From NCBI GenBank assembly GCA_963675425.1, contig OY776214.1:1054001-1118000 (forward strand): a stretch of DNA of 64,000 nucleotides, read 5' to 3'. This DNA comes from Sporobacter sp963675425. Its GTDB lineage: Bacteria; Bacillota; Clostridia; Oscillospirales; Oscillospiraceae. The notes under the pieces are model-generated. The model made no database searches. It was not told the DNA's origin and saw nothing but the letters and a program-made list of their open reading frames with translations. Of this stretch, positions 43,396 through 51,927 are shown one piece after another. The position numbers were made by a program, and so were the translations under genes. Position 1 is the first letter of the stretch. Each line of letters begins with the position of its first letter.

Positions 43396-44303
43396 GATGT
43401 GCCCCCCTCTCCGACGACTTTGAGGAAGACGTTCTCAAGCGTTTCATAGTTCGGCGTCAGCTCGTACAGCCTGATATGATACGCTGTTAAAAGCGCGGCG
43501 ATTTCCGGGATTTGTTCCTTGTTTTGCAGCGTGATAACCATGTGCCCATCCTCCCGCTGCGGCGGGGCGTCCACGTTAAAGCCTTCCCGCAGGAGACGGT
43601 GGACCTCGTCATTAAGCGGGCTGCATCGGACGCTCAGCGTCACATTTTCCATCAGCAGGCTCTTTATCGGCCCGGATTTAACGACGCAGCCCTTATTGAT
43701 GATGGCGATATGATCGCATACCGCCTCTACTTCGCTGAGGAGATGGCTGTTCAGGAAGACGGTTGTCCCATCCTGCCGGAGCGCCAAAATGAGCTCCCGC
43801 ACGTCCTTGCGGCCGACCGGATCGAGTGCCGAGGTGGGTTCGTCAAGAAACAGGAGCTCCGGATCCGGCAGCAGCGCGCACGCCAGACCGATGCGCTGCT
43901 GCATCCCCTTGCTGTAACCGCCAATTTTATACTTTTCCTGCCCGGCCAGGCCGACACGTTTCAAAACGCGCTGATTGCGCGCACTGTCGCGCTTCAGCCT
44001 GTACAGGCCGGTGTGGAAATTAAGCAGGTCCTCCCCTGTCATCCACGCCTGATAGCGGAAAAGCTCCGGCAGGTAACCGAGCCGCAAGCGCGTCTTGACA
44101 TCGCCCAGCGGCCGGCCCAGCACCCGGCCTTTGCCCGACGTGGGGAAGACAAGGCCGGTCAGCATTTTGATTGTCGTGCTTTTCCCGGCGCCGTTCGGGC
44201 CCAGGAAACCATAAATCTGTCCTTCTCCGACGGACAGATTTATGGAATCCACGGCGAGCTTGCTTTGATATGATTTTGTCAGATTTTCGGTCTCGATGAT
44301 CAT
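43392..44303 (-). CDS. ABC transporter ATP-binding protein
   Basis: 303 aa. Walker A GPNGAGKST, signature YSKGMQQRIGLACALL, Walker B LLFLDEPTSALDP, switch His FLNSHLLSE. C-terminal domain of about 85 residues. It overlaps both neighbours by 4 nt. Forms an exporter with the permease. Confidence 0.92.
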   Translation of the reverse strand: MIIETENLTKSYQSKLAVDSINLSVGEGQIYGFLGPNGAGKSTTIKMLTGLVFPTSGKGRVLGRPLGDVKTRLRLGYLPELFRYQAWMTGEDLLNFHTGLYRLKRDSARNQRVLKRVGLAGQEKYKIGGYSKGMQQRIGLACALLPDPELLFLDEPTSALDPVGRKDVRELILALRQDGTTVFLNSHLLSEVEAVCDHIAIINKGCVVKSGPIKSLLMENVTLSVRCSPLNDEVHRLLREGFNVDAPPQREDGHMVITLQNKEQIPEIAALLTAYHIRLYELTPNYETLENVFLKVVGEGGTS

Positions 44304-45196
44304 CCGGGGATACTCCTGGCGATCTGGGAGAGCTCGCTGTCGGACAATTGGCCGACGAGGCAGTACAGGACGCCGTCTTTCGTCCAGATAAGGGCAGACG
44401 TATTTTCAGTTTTTAGCTGATCCAGATGTGTGTCACCGGCAAAATCTGACAGCTGTCCGAGTACCTGTGCCAGGTCGGAGGTGGTATAGAAATATCCCGT
44501 TGTGCCGCCGAGCCTGGTCTCGCGGCCGAGGCCCTCGACGACCGGCAGATAAATGTCGCCAGTCGTCGGATCGACGGCCTGAAGCTGTGCGCGCAGCTCG
44601 TCCGAAATCGCCGGAGTGCTTAAAAGGCTGACCATGATCTCGTCCACGATCCCCGCCGGGTCGTCAATAGCGATATTCTGCGTTGCCAATAAAGTCACGT
44701 CGGGATATTCGGCAATGATCGCGGGCGGCGTGCTGACGGTGACGTTCGCGCCGTCCAGGCCGCTGCCGAGCGGCACGGTTGCGCCGAGCCGAATGAGCTC
44801 CGCGTTGATTTCATCCGTGTCGATCATTAGGGTCTGTGCCTGACTCCCGGCGGCATACAGCGCGACCGTCTCGTCTTTCAGCGCCGTCGGCAGGCTGAAC
44901 GGGAAATCCGTAAAGTCACCGACGCTGGTGATCGGCTTGAGCTCGGACGCGGCTTTTTCAAAGAGTTCGTGCAGCGCCGGTTCGGGCGCATTCGTATCCT
45001 GCGCCCCGTTCTCCTGATCGATGAATGTTAAAAGACTCTGTAGATCATTTACCGTGATTTTGATTACTTTCGTGTCCGCTACCCGAAAAATGGATAATGC
45101 GGATACGGCGGCTGCCCGTACCGGCTGAATCAGAACCGCGCAGGCAATGATTATGGCGGCACCCAGTAAGATAAACCTATTTTTGAACTTAACCAT
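44300..45196 (-). CDS. Membrane-anchored exported protein, DUF4367-like
   Basis: 298 aa. N-terminal signal or anchor helix (about 9-30). The C-terminal half looks like DUF4367: TRLGGTTGYFYTTSDLAQ and TSALIWTKDGVLYCLVGQLSDSEL, as in proteins thought to read out an extracytoplasmic signal. It heads the three-gene ABC module and overlaps the ATPase gene by 4 nt. No sigma factor gene is next to it. Function unknown. Confidence 0.7.
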   Translation of the reverse strand: MVKFKNRFILLGAAIIIACAVLIQPVRAAAVSALSIFRVADTKVIKITVNDLQSLLTFIDQENGAQDTNAPEPALHELFEKAASELKPITSVGDFTDFPFSLPTALKDETVALYAAGSQAQTLMIDTDEINAELIRLGATVPLGSGLDGANVTVSTPPAIIAEYPDVTLLATQNIAIDDPAGIVDEIMVSLLSTPAISDELRAQLQAVDPTTGDIYLPVVEGLGRETRLGGTTGYFYTTSDLAQVLGQLSDFAGDTHLDQLKTENTSALIWTKDGVLYCLVGQLSDSELSQIARSIPG

Positions 45197-45245
45197 ACAT
45201 AAAATCCTTTCTCAAATAAAGTGTCGGTTGACTCTATAACACGGC

Positions 45246-45269
45246 GTTTAACAGTTTAACAGTTTAACA
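45246..45269. repeat. Tandem repeat, 3 x 8 bp
   Basis: GTTTAACA three times without change, located 6 bp outside the XRE stop codon and inside the module, near its right edge (right direct repeat begins at 45298). Confidence 0.8.
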
Positions 45270-45275
45270 GTGTGC

Positions 45276-45497
45276 TTACTTGTGCAGTTGCTTATCTTCC
45301 CGATATTCTAGGATATCGCCGGGCTGGCAGTCCAGCTCGCGGCAGACGGCTTCCAGCGTTGAAAAGCGGATAGCCCGGGCTTTGCCCGTTTTAAGGATCG
45401 ACAGGTTGGCCTGGCTGAGGCCGACGCGCTCGGCCAGCTCACCCGACGAGATTTTCCGTTTGGCCATCATGACGTCGAGATTGACTATAATCGGCAT
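45276..45497 (-). CDS. Small XRE/YozG-type transcriptional regulator
   Basis: 73 aa from the ATG at 45497 (GGGGGCCGATC upstream). Almost entirely a Cro/C1-type helix-turn-helix: KISSGELAERVGLSQANLSI, ending with CQPGDILEYRED. These YozG-like regulators usually stand next to DUF2975 proteins, as here (10 nt apart). Its last third is duplicated at 42432-42537. Confidence 0.9.
   Translation of the reverse strand: MPIIVNLDVMMAKRKISSGELAERVGLSQANLSILKTGKARAIRFSTLEAVCRELDCQPGDILEYREDKQLHK
45298..45390. repeat. 93-bp direct repeat, right copy
   Basis: The 3' third of the intact XRE gene; matches 42445-42537 at 91 of 93 positions. Confidence 0.9.
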
Positions 45498-45507
45498 GAT
45501 CGGCCCC

Positions 45508-45948
45508 CTAAATCGTGTAGTCCGCGTCGTCCTGCAATGAGACAGCCCGGGCAAACACATTTTTCACGACCCGGACGATGAGCCCCACAAAGGCCGCCGC
45601 GACGGAGACCATGATCCACGGCACGTAATAGAAGCTTGATACGAGGCTGACGACGGCGCCCGCGAAGCAGTACCAAGAAATGTGCCGCAGGCTCCCCACG
45701 TTCTTCTGGATAAAAACATTGCCCCTATCGATGCGGTGCAGCAAGCCATACAGGCTGATGAGCAACAATGCCGCCGGGACCGCGCCGGTATATATCGTTA
45801 AAAGAAAGTATGTCGGCCCCCTTTCGTCCCAGAAAGTGAACATCCTGTTCACCAGCCAGGGTGCGAAAATCATCACCGCCGCGAGGGCGGCCATAAATAA
45901 AATAACGGCAATCCGGCTTAGAAGTATGGATTTGCTGTCCGACCACAT
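45508..45948 (-). CDS. DUF2975 membrane protein
   Basis: 146 aa from the ATG at 45948 (AGGAGG 8 nt upstream). Four membrane helices, with the DUF2975 pattern LLHRIDRGNVFIQKNVGSLRHISWYC in the middle. First gene of a DUF2975-XRE pair, presumably once followed by DUF4173. Function unknown. Confidence 0.88.
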   Translation of the reverse strand: MWSDSKSILLSRIAVILFMAALAAVMIFAPWLVNRMFTFWDERGPTYFLLTIYTGAVPAALLLISLYGLLHRIDRGNVFIQKNVGSLRHISWYCFAGAVVSLVSSFYYVPWIMVSVAAAFVGLIVRVVKNVFARAVSLQDDADYTI

Positions 45949-46050
45949 GGATATATCCTCCTTTTTTCGTCTGCGCGCCCAGTATAGCAAATGGATTATT
46001 GAAATGCAATAGTTTTTTATTGATAAACGATAATATTTTGTTATTAAAAA

Positions 46051-46084
46051 ATACCGGAAGGCGGATATGTACGCCTTCCGGTAT
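46051..46084 (-). terminator. Terminator of the spoIIA operon
   Basis: ATACCGGAAGGCG (46051-46063), 8-nt loop, CGCCTTCCGGTAT (46072-46084); on the minus strand it is followed by TTTTTTAATAA. 63 nt past the sigF stop. Confidence 0.88.
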
Positions 46085-46146
46085 ATTAGGGCTCTGTTAA
46101 TTTTCGGCTACGGTAGACGGCTGCTGTTTGCTTAAAGTACTCTTAT

Positions 46147-46854
46147 TTACACCAATTGTACCCGCAGCTGCTCCACGGCGCGGCGCTCCAGCCGCGACAC
46201 CTGCACCTGCGACACCTTCAGGATGCGCGCGGCCTGATCCTGGGTCATACCGCGGTAGTACCGGAGCTTGATGACCATTTGTTCCTTCTCCGGCAACGTT
46301 GTTATCGCTTCACGCAGCGCCACCTGCTCAATGAGGTTTTCCTCCTGAAACCAGTCGCCCAATACGCTTTCGAGCGTAAACCCGTCCTCGCCCGTTTCGC
46401 GCTGCAGGGATTCGGGCGCGCCGGTGGCTGTTTCGGCAACGGCGATATCCTCGGCTGTAATACCGGTTTCTTCCGAAATTTCTGAAAGTGTCGGTTCACG
46501 GCCAAGGCGCTGCTCCAGCGCGCTTTTCGCGCCTCGGATGGCATGTGCGCGCTCTTTAATGCTCCGGCTGACCTTGATGCTGCCGTCGTCGCGCAGAAAA
46601 CGACGGATTTCACCGGCGATTTTCGGCACAGCATACGTCGAAAACTGCGTGCCGAAGGCCGGGTCAAACCCTTCCACAGCCTTTAGAAAACCGACACAGC
46701 CAAGCTGGTACAGGTCATCCGGGTCCACGCCCCGTCCAAAATAGCGGCGTGCGATGCTCCAGATGAGGCCGGAATTGGTTGACACCATCTCGTCGGCGGC
46801 CTCGCGGTCGCCGTTTTTGGCCGACAGGAGACGCTCGAGAGCTTCCTTCTCCAT
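46147..46854 (-). CDS. sigF: Sporulation sigma factor SigF
   Basis: 235 aa sigma-70 protein of the SigF/G/B group. Region 2 (LYQLGCVGFLKAVEGFDPAFGTQFSTYAVP), region 3 (REPTLSEISEETGITAEDIA) and region 4 (LPEKEQMVIKLRYYRGMTQDQAA ILKVSQ) are all intact. It is the first forespore sigma factor, held inactive by SpoIIAB. The gene overlaps spoIIAB by 1 nt, in the classical spoIIAA-AB-AC order. Confidence 0.97.
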   Translation of the reverse strand: MEKEALERLLSAKNGDREAADEMVSTNSGLIWSIARRYFGRGVDPDDLYQLGCVGFLKAVEGFDPAFGTQFSTYAVPKIAGEIRRFLRDDGSIKVSRSIKERAHAIRGAKSALEQRLGREPTLSEISEETGITAEDIAVAETATGAPESLQRETGEDGFTLESVLGDWFQEENLIEQVALREAITTLPEKEQMVIKLRYYRGMTQDQAARILKVSQVQVSRLERRAVEQLRVQLV

Positions 46855-47294
46855 TATTTCGAGCTGACGCGCATGGAAATCTTCCGGCGCATCACAACGG
46901 TTGTGCCGCGATCGGGCCTCGAGCGCACGCGCAGGCTGTCCATAAAGCTTTCCATGATCGTGAAGCCCATGCCGCTTCGGTCGTCACCGCCGGTCGTGTA
47001 CATTGGCGAGCGGGCCTGTGAGATGTCATCAATGCCGCAGCCCCAGTCCCGCACGGTAATCTCAATGGAATTATCGTCAAACAGCCGCGCACGCAACATG
47101 ATTCGGCCAAGCGTGTCGGGATACGCATGGACGATACTGTTGGTGACGGCTTCGCTCACGGCTGTTTTAATATCGCCCAGCTCCTCCAGCGTCGGGTCCA
47201 GCTGGGCGGCAAAGCACGCAATGGCTGTCCGGGCGAAGCTTTCGTTGGAAGACCGGCTTAAAAACTCAATTTTTATGTTATTGATTTCTGTCAT
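46854..47294 (-). CDS. spoIIAB: Anti-sigma F factor SpoIIAB
   Basis: 146 aa GHKL-type kinase. N-box AVSEAVTNSIVHAYP, G1 box DWGCGIDDISQA, G2 box DRSGMGFTIMESFMD. It binds SigF and phosphorylates SpoIIAA on serine. 5 nt after spoIIAA. Confidence 0.96.
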   Translation of the reverse strand: MTEINNIKIEFLSRSSNESFARTAIACFAAQLDPTLEELGDIKTAVSEAVTNSIVHAYPDTLGRIMLRARLFDDNSIEITVRDWGCGIDDISQARSPMYTTGGDDRSGMGFTIMESFMDSLRVRSRPDRGTTVVMRRKISMRVSSK

Positions 47295-47299
47295 ATGTA

Positions 47300-47623
47300 T
47301 CAGCCCTCCTTCGTAACGGTGACTTTAACGATGCGCTCGACACCGGCGGCGTCCAGAACGCGTCGCGGTTGCTTGGCGACATTTTCAACGCATAGCTTGC
47401 CGCCGACCTCCTTCATCCGCCGGTACGTTTTTAAAACGACCGCAATGCCCGACGAGTCCATAAAGGATAAGCGTTTAAAATCCAGAATGGCCTCGCGCGG
47501 CAGATGCGCGTCAATTTTTTCCTCAATATATGAGACGGCATTTTTCGCCTCGTGGTGGTCCAGCTCGCCGTCAAAGCCAATGGTCAGGACCCCGTCGTCG
47601 AAAGACGATCTCAGCGTCATCAC
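47300..47623 (-). CDS. spoIIAA: Anti-anti-sigma factor SpoIIAA
   Basis: 107 aa STAS domain. The phosphorylatable serine is in FMDSSGIAVVLK. When dephosphorylated it frees SigF from SpoIIAB. First gene of the operon; the ATG follows AAAGGGGGTGCCGTG. A valS terminator lies directly upstream, so transcription must start within a very short distance; no clear sigma-H promoter was found. Confidence 0.96.
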   Translation of the reverse strand: MMTLRSSFDDGVLTIGFDGELDHHEAKNAVSYIEEKIDAHLPREAILDFKRLSFMDSSGIAVVLKTYRRMKEVGGKLCVENVAKQPRRVLDAAGVERIVKVTVTKEG

Positions 47624-47646
47624 GGCACCCCCTTTTTATATATAAA

Positions 47647-47677
47647 AATACCCGTGTACGGCTTGTACACGGGTATT
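47647..47677 (-). terminator. Terminator between valS and spoIIAA
   Basis: AATACCCGTGTAC (47647-47659) pairs perfectly with GTACACGGGTATT (47665-47677); on the minus strand followed by TTTTATATA. It separates the valS transcript from the sporulation operon. Confidence 0.88.
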
Positions 47678-47747
47678 CTATCTGATTTATATTGCGGTTT
47701 TTGTCGGGAAGCGGCGGCGCTGGCGCTTTATTGTGCGGCTGAAACGC

Positions 47748-50369
47748 TTAGACTGACAGCGATTTCAGACTCTCCTCAAGATTTTCGATGAGCGCCCGTT
47801 GTTTGTCGGCCCGTTCACGCTCGGCGTTCACGACGTTTTCGGGTGCTTTGGACGTGAACTTCTCGTTAGAAAGCTTCGCCAGGGTCTTCTCCAGATCCTC
47901 GCGCGCTTTTTTTAGCGATTTCTCGATGCGCTCGCGTTCCTTGTCGAGATCGACCAGCTCCGCCAGCGGCATATACAGCTTGGCGTCGTCGGTAACGACG
48001 GTGACAAGCCCGTCGGCTGACGCGGGAGGCGCGCTGCCGATGGTCAGCTCGCCGGCATAGGCCAGCTTGGACAGGTACACCCGCCCCGCCTCAAACACAT
48101 CTGTTTTATCGGTGACGATGATGAGGTGCGGCTTTTTGGACGGCGGTACGTTCATCTCCGAGCGCTGCGCGCGCACGGCGCGCACGGCCTGCATGATGCT
48201 CTCAAAGCTCGCCTCGTCGTCCGGAAAGGCCAGCTTTTCCGTATATTCAGGGTATTTTTCAATCATCAGCGCTTCGCCCTCGTGGGGCAGCGCCTGCCAA
48301 ATCTCTTCCGTAATAAAGGGCATAAACGGGTGAAGCAGCTTGAGCGTCTCGGTTAAGACGAACAGCAGGACCTGCTGCGCGCCGATTTTAGCCGCCTCGT
48401 CCTCGCCGTTTAACCGCGGCTTTGTCAGCTCGATATACCAGTCACAGTAGCTGTCCCAGATAAAGTCATAGATTTTAGACGCCGCGATGCCCAGCTCGAA
48501 TTTATCCATATTTTCGCCCACTTCGCGGGCGAGGGTATTGAGCTTTGAGAGAATCCACTTATCCTCCAGCTCCAGCTTGTCCGGCAGCTCGTTTTTGTCA
48601 ATGGTCAGATTCATCATCACGAAGCGGCTGGCGTTCCAGATTTTATTGGCGAAGTTGCGCATCGCCTCGCAGCGCTCGGGGTAATAGCGCATGTCGTTGC
48701 CGGGTGAATTTCCGGTAATGATATTAAACCGGAGCGCGTCCGCGCCGTAGGTGTCGATGACCTCGATGGGGTCCACGCCGTTGCCCAGGGATTTGGACAT
48801 TTTCCGCCCCTGGGAATCACGGATGAGGCCGTGGAACAACACCGTTTTAAAGGGTTCCTCCTTCATGAACTCCATGCCGGAGAAGATCATGCGGGCCACC
48901 CAGAAAAAGATGATGTCATAGCCCGTTACAAGCACGCTGGTGGGATAAAAATAGTCCAGCTCCGGTGTTTTGTCCGGCCAGCCGAGCGTGGAAAACGGCC
49001 ATAGAGCGCTTGAAAACCATGTGTCCAGAACATCCTCGTCCCGCCGGATGTTTTTGCTGCCGCATTTTTCGCATTCCGTCGGGTCTGTGCGGGAGACAGT
49101 GACGTGGCCGCAATCGTCGCAGTACCAGGCCGGGATCTGGTGGCCCCACCAGAGCTGGCGGGAAATGCACCAGTCGTGCGCGTTTGTCATCCAGTTGTTA
49201 TAGATTTTCACAAAGCGCTCCGGCACGAAATTGATCCGCCCGTCGTCAACGACGGCTAAAGCCTCCTTGGCCAGCGGCGGCATCTTGACGAACCACTGCG
49301 GCGAAGTAATCGGCTCCACGGTGGTACCGCAGCGGTAGCATTCGCCAACGCTGTGCGTATGGTCTTCTATTTTAACGAGATAGCCCTGCTCGTCCAGGTC
49401 CTTAACGATCTGCTTGCGCGCTTCGTAGCGGTCCAGCCTGTTATATTTGCCGCCGTTAATGACCTTTGCGTTTTCATCCAGCACCAGAATCTGCTCCAAA
49501 TCGTGCCGAAGGCCAACCTCAAAGTCGTTGGGGTCGTGGCAGGGCGTCATTTTGACGCAGCCGGTGCCGAATTCTTTATCCACATACTCGTCGGCAACGA
49601 CCGGCATCTCCCGGTTCATAAGCGGCAGGATGACTGTTTTGCCGATAAGGTGCTGATAACGCTCGTCCTCCGGGTGGACGGCGACGCCGGTATCTCCCAG
49701 CATCGTCTCCGGCCGCGTTGTGGCGACGATAACATACTCATCCGAGTCCTTAACGGGGTATCTGATATACCAGAAATGGCCCGCCTGCTCCTCGTGCTCA
49801 ACTTCCGCGTCGGACAAAGCCGTCGTACATTTGGGGCACCAGTTGATAATGCGGTTACCTTTATATATGAGACCTTTTTCGTAGAGCGTGACGAAAACCT
49901 CACGAACAGCGCGGGAGCAGCCCTCGTCCATGGTGAAGCGCTCGCGCTCCCAGTCACAGGAGCTGCCGAGGGTTTTCAGCTGCTCAACAATGCGGCTGCC
50001 GTATTTATTCTTCCACTCCCAGACCCGCTCCAGAAACTTCTCGCGGCCCAGATCATAACGGGTGATGCCCTCCTTCCGGAGCTCCTCCTCCACCTTGATC
50101 TGGGTGGCAATGCCGGCATGGTCTGTTCCCGGGATCCACAGGGCTGCATAGCCCTGCATGCGCTTATGCCGCACCAGGACATCCTGCAGCGTTTCGTCAA
50201 AGGCATGTCCCAGGTGGAGTTGGCCTGTCACGTTGGGAGGCGGAATGACGATGGTAAACGGCTTTTTCTCAGGGTCGATAACACCTTTGAAATAACCGCC
50301 CTCCGTCCACATCTTATAGATGTCCTTTTCCACCTGGCTGGGCTCGTACACTTTTGGTAATTCTCTCAT
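47748..50369 (-). CDS. valS: Valyl-tRNA synthetase
   Basis: 873 aa class I synthetase. HIGH-like motif PNVTGQLHLGHAFD, KMSKS as GRKMSKSLGNGVDP, the editing domain (TTRPETMLGDTGVAVHP) and the C-terminal coiled-coil tail of ValS (LDKERERIEKSLKKAREDLE). Start ATG at 50369 (MRELPKVYEP); in-frame ATGs up to 50408 sit on top of the only ribosome-site candidate GAAAGG. No T-box precedes the gene. Confidence 0.97.
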   Translation of the reverse strand: MRELPKVYEPSQVEKDIYKMWTEGGYFKGVIDPEKKPFTIVIPPPNVTGQLHLGHAFDETLQDVLVRHKRMQGYAALWIPGTDHAGIATQIKVEEELRKEGITRYDLGREKFLERVWEWKNKYGSRIVEQLKTLGSSCDWERERFTMDEGCSRAVREVFVTLYEKGLIYKGNRIINWCPKCTTALSDAEVEHEEQAGHFWYIRYPVKDSDEYVIVATTRPETMLGDTGVAVHPEDERYQHLIGKTVILPLMNREMPVVADEYVDKEFGTGCVKMTPCHDPNDFEVGLRHDLEQILVLDENAKVINGGKYNRLDRYEARKQIVKDLDEQGYLVKIEDHTHSVGECYRCGTTVEPITSPQWFVKMPPLAKEALAVVDDGRINFVPERFVKIYNNWMTNAHDWCISRQLWWGHQIPAWYCDDCGHVTVSRTDPTECEKCGSKNIRRDEDVLDTWFSSALWPFSTLGWPDKTPELDYFYPTSVLVTGYDIIFFWVARMIFSGMEFMKEEPFKTVLFHGLIRDSQGRKMSKSLGNGVDPIEVIDTYGADALRFNIITGNSPGNDMRYYPERCEAMRNFANKIWNASRFVMMNLTIDKNELPDKLELEDKWILSKLNTLAREVGENMDKFELGIAASKIYDFIWDSYCDWYIELTKPRLNGEDEAAKIGAQQVLLFVLTETLKLLHPFMPFITEEIWQALPHEGEALMIEKYPEYTEKLAFPDDEASFESIMQAVRAVRAQRSEMNVPPSKKPHLIIVTDKTDVFEAGRVYLSKLAYAGELTIGSAPPASADGLVTVVTDDAKLYMPLAELVDLDKERERIEKSLKKAREDLEKTLAKLSNEKFTSKAPENVVNAERERADKQRALIENLEESLKSLSV

Positions 50370-50484
50370 GAAAATGGCCATGCCTTTCGTCAATAAATTC
50401 AAACACAAATCGTCATGCCGGGCATGATTTCGTGCGGGCTGTTGCGGAGTATATAAATGGCGTGTATCCGGTCTGGCTGATAAA

Positions 50485-50513
50485 AAACGCCACGGGATGA
50501 CCCGGGGCGCTTT
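50485..50513 (-). terminator. Terminator-like hairpin at the 5' end of the valS leader
   Basis: On the minus strand AAAGCGCC-c-CGGG, loop TCAT, CCCG-t-GGCGTTTTTT: a good intrinsic terminator shape only about 15 nt after the predicted valS start point. It may attenuate valS transcription, or stop stray transcripts. Confidence 0.5.
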
Positions 50514-50535
50514 ATGGTATCCGCTTTACTGTGGA

Positions 50536-50564
50536 ATTATAGATGAATTTAAAAATATTGTCAA
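50536..50564 (-). promoter_or_regulatory. Promoter of valS
   Basis: Minus strand TTGACA (50564-50559), 17 nt, TATAAT (50541-50536): perfect consensus. Leader of about 160 nt. Confidence 0.75.
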
Positions 50565-50657
50565 GCCTCCGGCGCCTCGGCGCATGTGTTTGCTTCTGCC
50601 AACGTTTACTTGACACATACTTTAACAATTTACCGGTTTCGGTAATGCGCCGGACTG

Positions 50658-50666
50658 TGGTATACT
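50658..50666 (+). promoter_or_regulatory. Extended -10 promoter of the amidase gene
   Basis: TGGTATACT (TG-N-TATACT) 30 nt before the TTG start; the -35 region (TTCGGT at 50638) is weak, which fits an extended -10 promoter. Confidence 0.45.
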
Positions 50667-50695
50667 GTTGTCAGAGATAAAGGAAGTGAGATCTT

Positions 50696-51385
50696 TTGGC
50701 GGCTAGCCCAGACACTAGAAAACGCCGGCGGAAAAGACGCCACCGAGCAAAACAATTCGGTGCGCTACTCGTATTGGCGCTCATTATTACCGGAATCATC
50801 ACGGCTGTTGTTTTTATCGTGCATATGAAGCCCAATACGGATAAGGTTCAGGGGGAAATCGGGGGACTTGGCTGGGTGGATATCGAGCTTTTGCCCCTTA
50901 ACGAGTATTCCCGCCCCGGTACGGCGCTCAAAAAGATAAACGCCGTCGTCATCCATTATGTCGGCAACGCCGGAACGACGGCTGAGCAGAACCACAGCTA
51001 TTTCACGCGGCTGGCCGACAGCGGCGAGACCTACGCCAGCAGCAACTTTATCGTCGGGCTTGACGGCGAGATTCTCGAGTGCGTGCCCGTTAACGAGGTG
51101 GCCTACTGCTCCAATAACCGGAACGGCGATACGCTTTCCATCGAGTGCTGCCATCCGGACGAAACGGGAGAATTTACGGCGGCCACGTATGCTTCTCTGG
51201 TCAGGCTGACGGCCTGGCTCTGTGAGGCTTTTAAACTGGACGCAACAGACCTGCTTCGCCATTACGATATAACCGGCAAAGAGTGCCCCAAATACTTTGT
51301 GGACCATCCCGACGAATGGGACGGTTTTAAAAGCGACGTGCAAACGGCGCTTGACACGCTGAAGGCAGAGCCTAAAAACAGTTAG
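50696..51385 (+). CDS. N-acetylmuramoyl-L-alanine amidase (Amidase_2) with membrane anchor
   Basis: 229 aa from TTG at 50696 (GGAAGTGAG upstream). Very basic N-terminus (RKRRRKRRHR), one membrane helix (about 22-43), then an Amidase_2/PGRP domain: zinc ligands expected at His in AVVIHYVGNAG and in LLRHYDITGKECP, and SSNFIVGLDGEI. It would cut peptidoglycan outside the membrane, perhaps during sporulation or growth. Monocistronic. Confidence 0.9.
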   Translation: MAASPDTRKRRRKRRHRAKQFGALLVLALIITGIITAVVFIVHMKPNTDKVQGEIGGLGWVDIELLPLNEYSRPGTALKKINAVVIHYVGNAGTTAEQNHSYFTRLADSGETYASSNFIVGLDGEILECVPVNEVAYCSNNRNGDTLSIECCHPDETGEFTAATYASLVRLTAWLCEAFKLDATDLLRHYDITGKECPKYFVDHPDEWDGFKSDVQTALDTLKAEPKNS

Positions 51386-51413
51386 CAGAGGGTTCGAGAT
51401 TTCCTTCTTAAGT

Positions 51414-51457
51414 AAATCAGCGTCTTCAGGAGTGCGATCTCCGTCAGACGCTGATTT
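51414..51457. terminator. Shared terminator between the amidase and thioredoxin genes
   Basis: AAATCAGCGTC (51414-51424) pairs perfectly with GACGCTGATTT (51447-51457); an inner GGAG/CTCC hairpin lies in the loop. The genes converge on it. Confidence 0.8.
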
Positions 51458-51460
51458 CGT

Positions 51461-51820
51461 TTATTCGGCTTCGGTAAGATTGGCGGCCTCGGCGTCTACG
51501 CCCCCGGCCGGGGCCGGCGAAATCGCCTGCATATAGACCTCCTTGGGCTGCACGCCGACAAACCGGCGGGCCTCCTTGCCGTCCTGGAAGAGGATGACGG
51601 TGGGGATGCTCATAATCCCGTATTCCATGGCCAGGCTGCCCTCCGCGTCTACGTCGACCTTGCCGACCCGCACGCGGCCTTCGACCTCACCGGCGATCTC
51701 CTCGATGACGGGAGCGAGCATTTTGCACGGCATACACCAGCCGGCCCAGAAGTCCACAAGGACCTTGCCCTCTGCGATGGTGTCGTTAAAATCCTTACTG
51801 GTCAGATGAAGCAGTTCCAT
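51461..51820 (-). CDS. trxA: Thioredoxin with CMPC active site
   Basis: 119 aa from the ATG at 51820 (GGGAGGTTTTTT). Thioredoxin fold with the active site WCMPC (Cys29 and Cys32) rather than the usual WCGPC, and the cis-proline in SIPTVILF. A C-terminal tail of about 18 residues (APAGGVDAEAANLTEAE) exceeds the normal length. It is 107 nt downstream of a thioredoxin reductase-like gene on the same strand and is its likely partner. Confidence 0.93.
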   Translation of the reverse strand: MELLHLTSKDFNDTIAEGKVLVDFWAGWCMPCKMLAPVIEEIAGEVEGRVRVGKVDVDAEGSLAMEYGIMSIPTVILFQDGKEARRFVGVQPKEVYMQAISPAPAGGVDAEAANLTEAE

Positions 51821-51927
51821 AAAAAACCTCCCATGCGCCATAGCGCATTGATTTAGTGTATAGTGTTCTCCCGTTAGAGAGGGTTCGAGATAGTCGTGAT
51901 TCGTATAATCCGTTTATACGTTATACT

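Noticed and set aside
49353..50360. 335-aa plus-strand frame opposite valS
   Set aside because: Antisense to the catalytic and editing parts of ValS; no recognisable motifs.
50370..50695. T-box riboswitch before valS
   Set aside because: No AGGGTGG-type antiterminator element or specifier stem on either strand, and the leader is too short before the hairpin.
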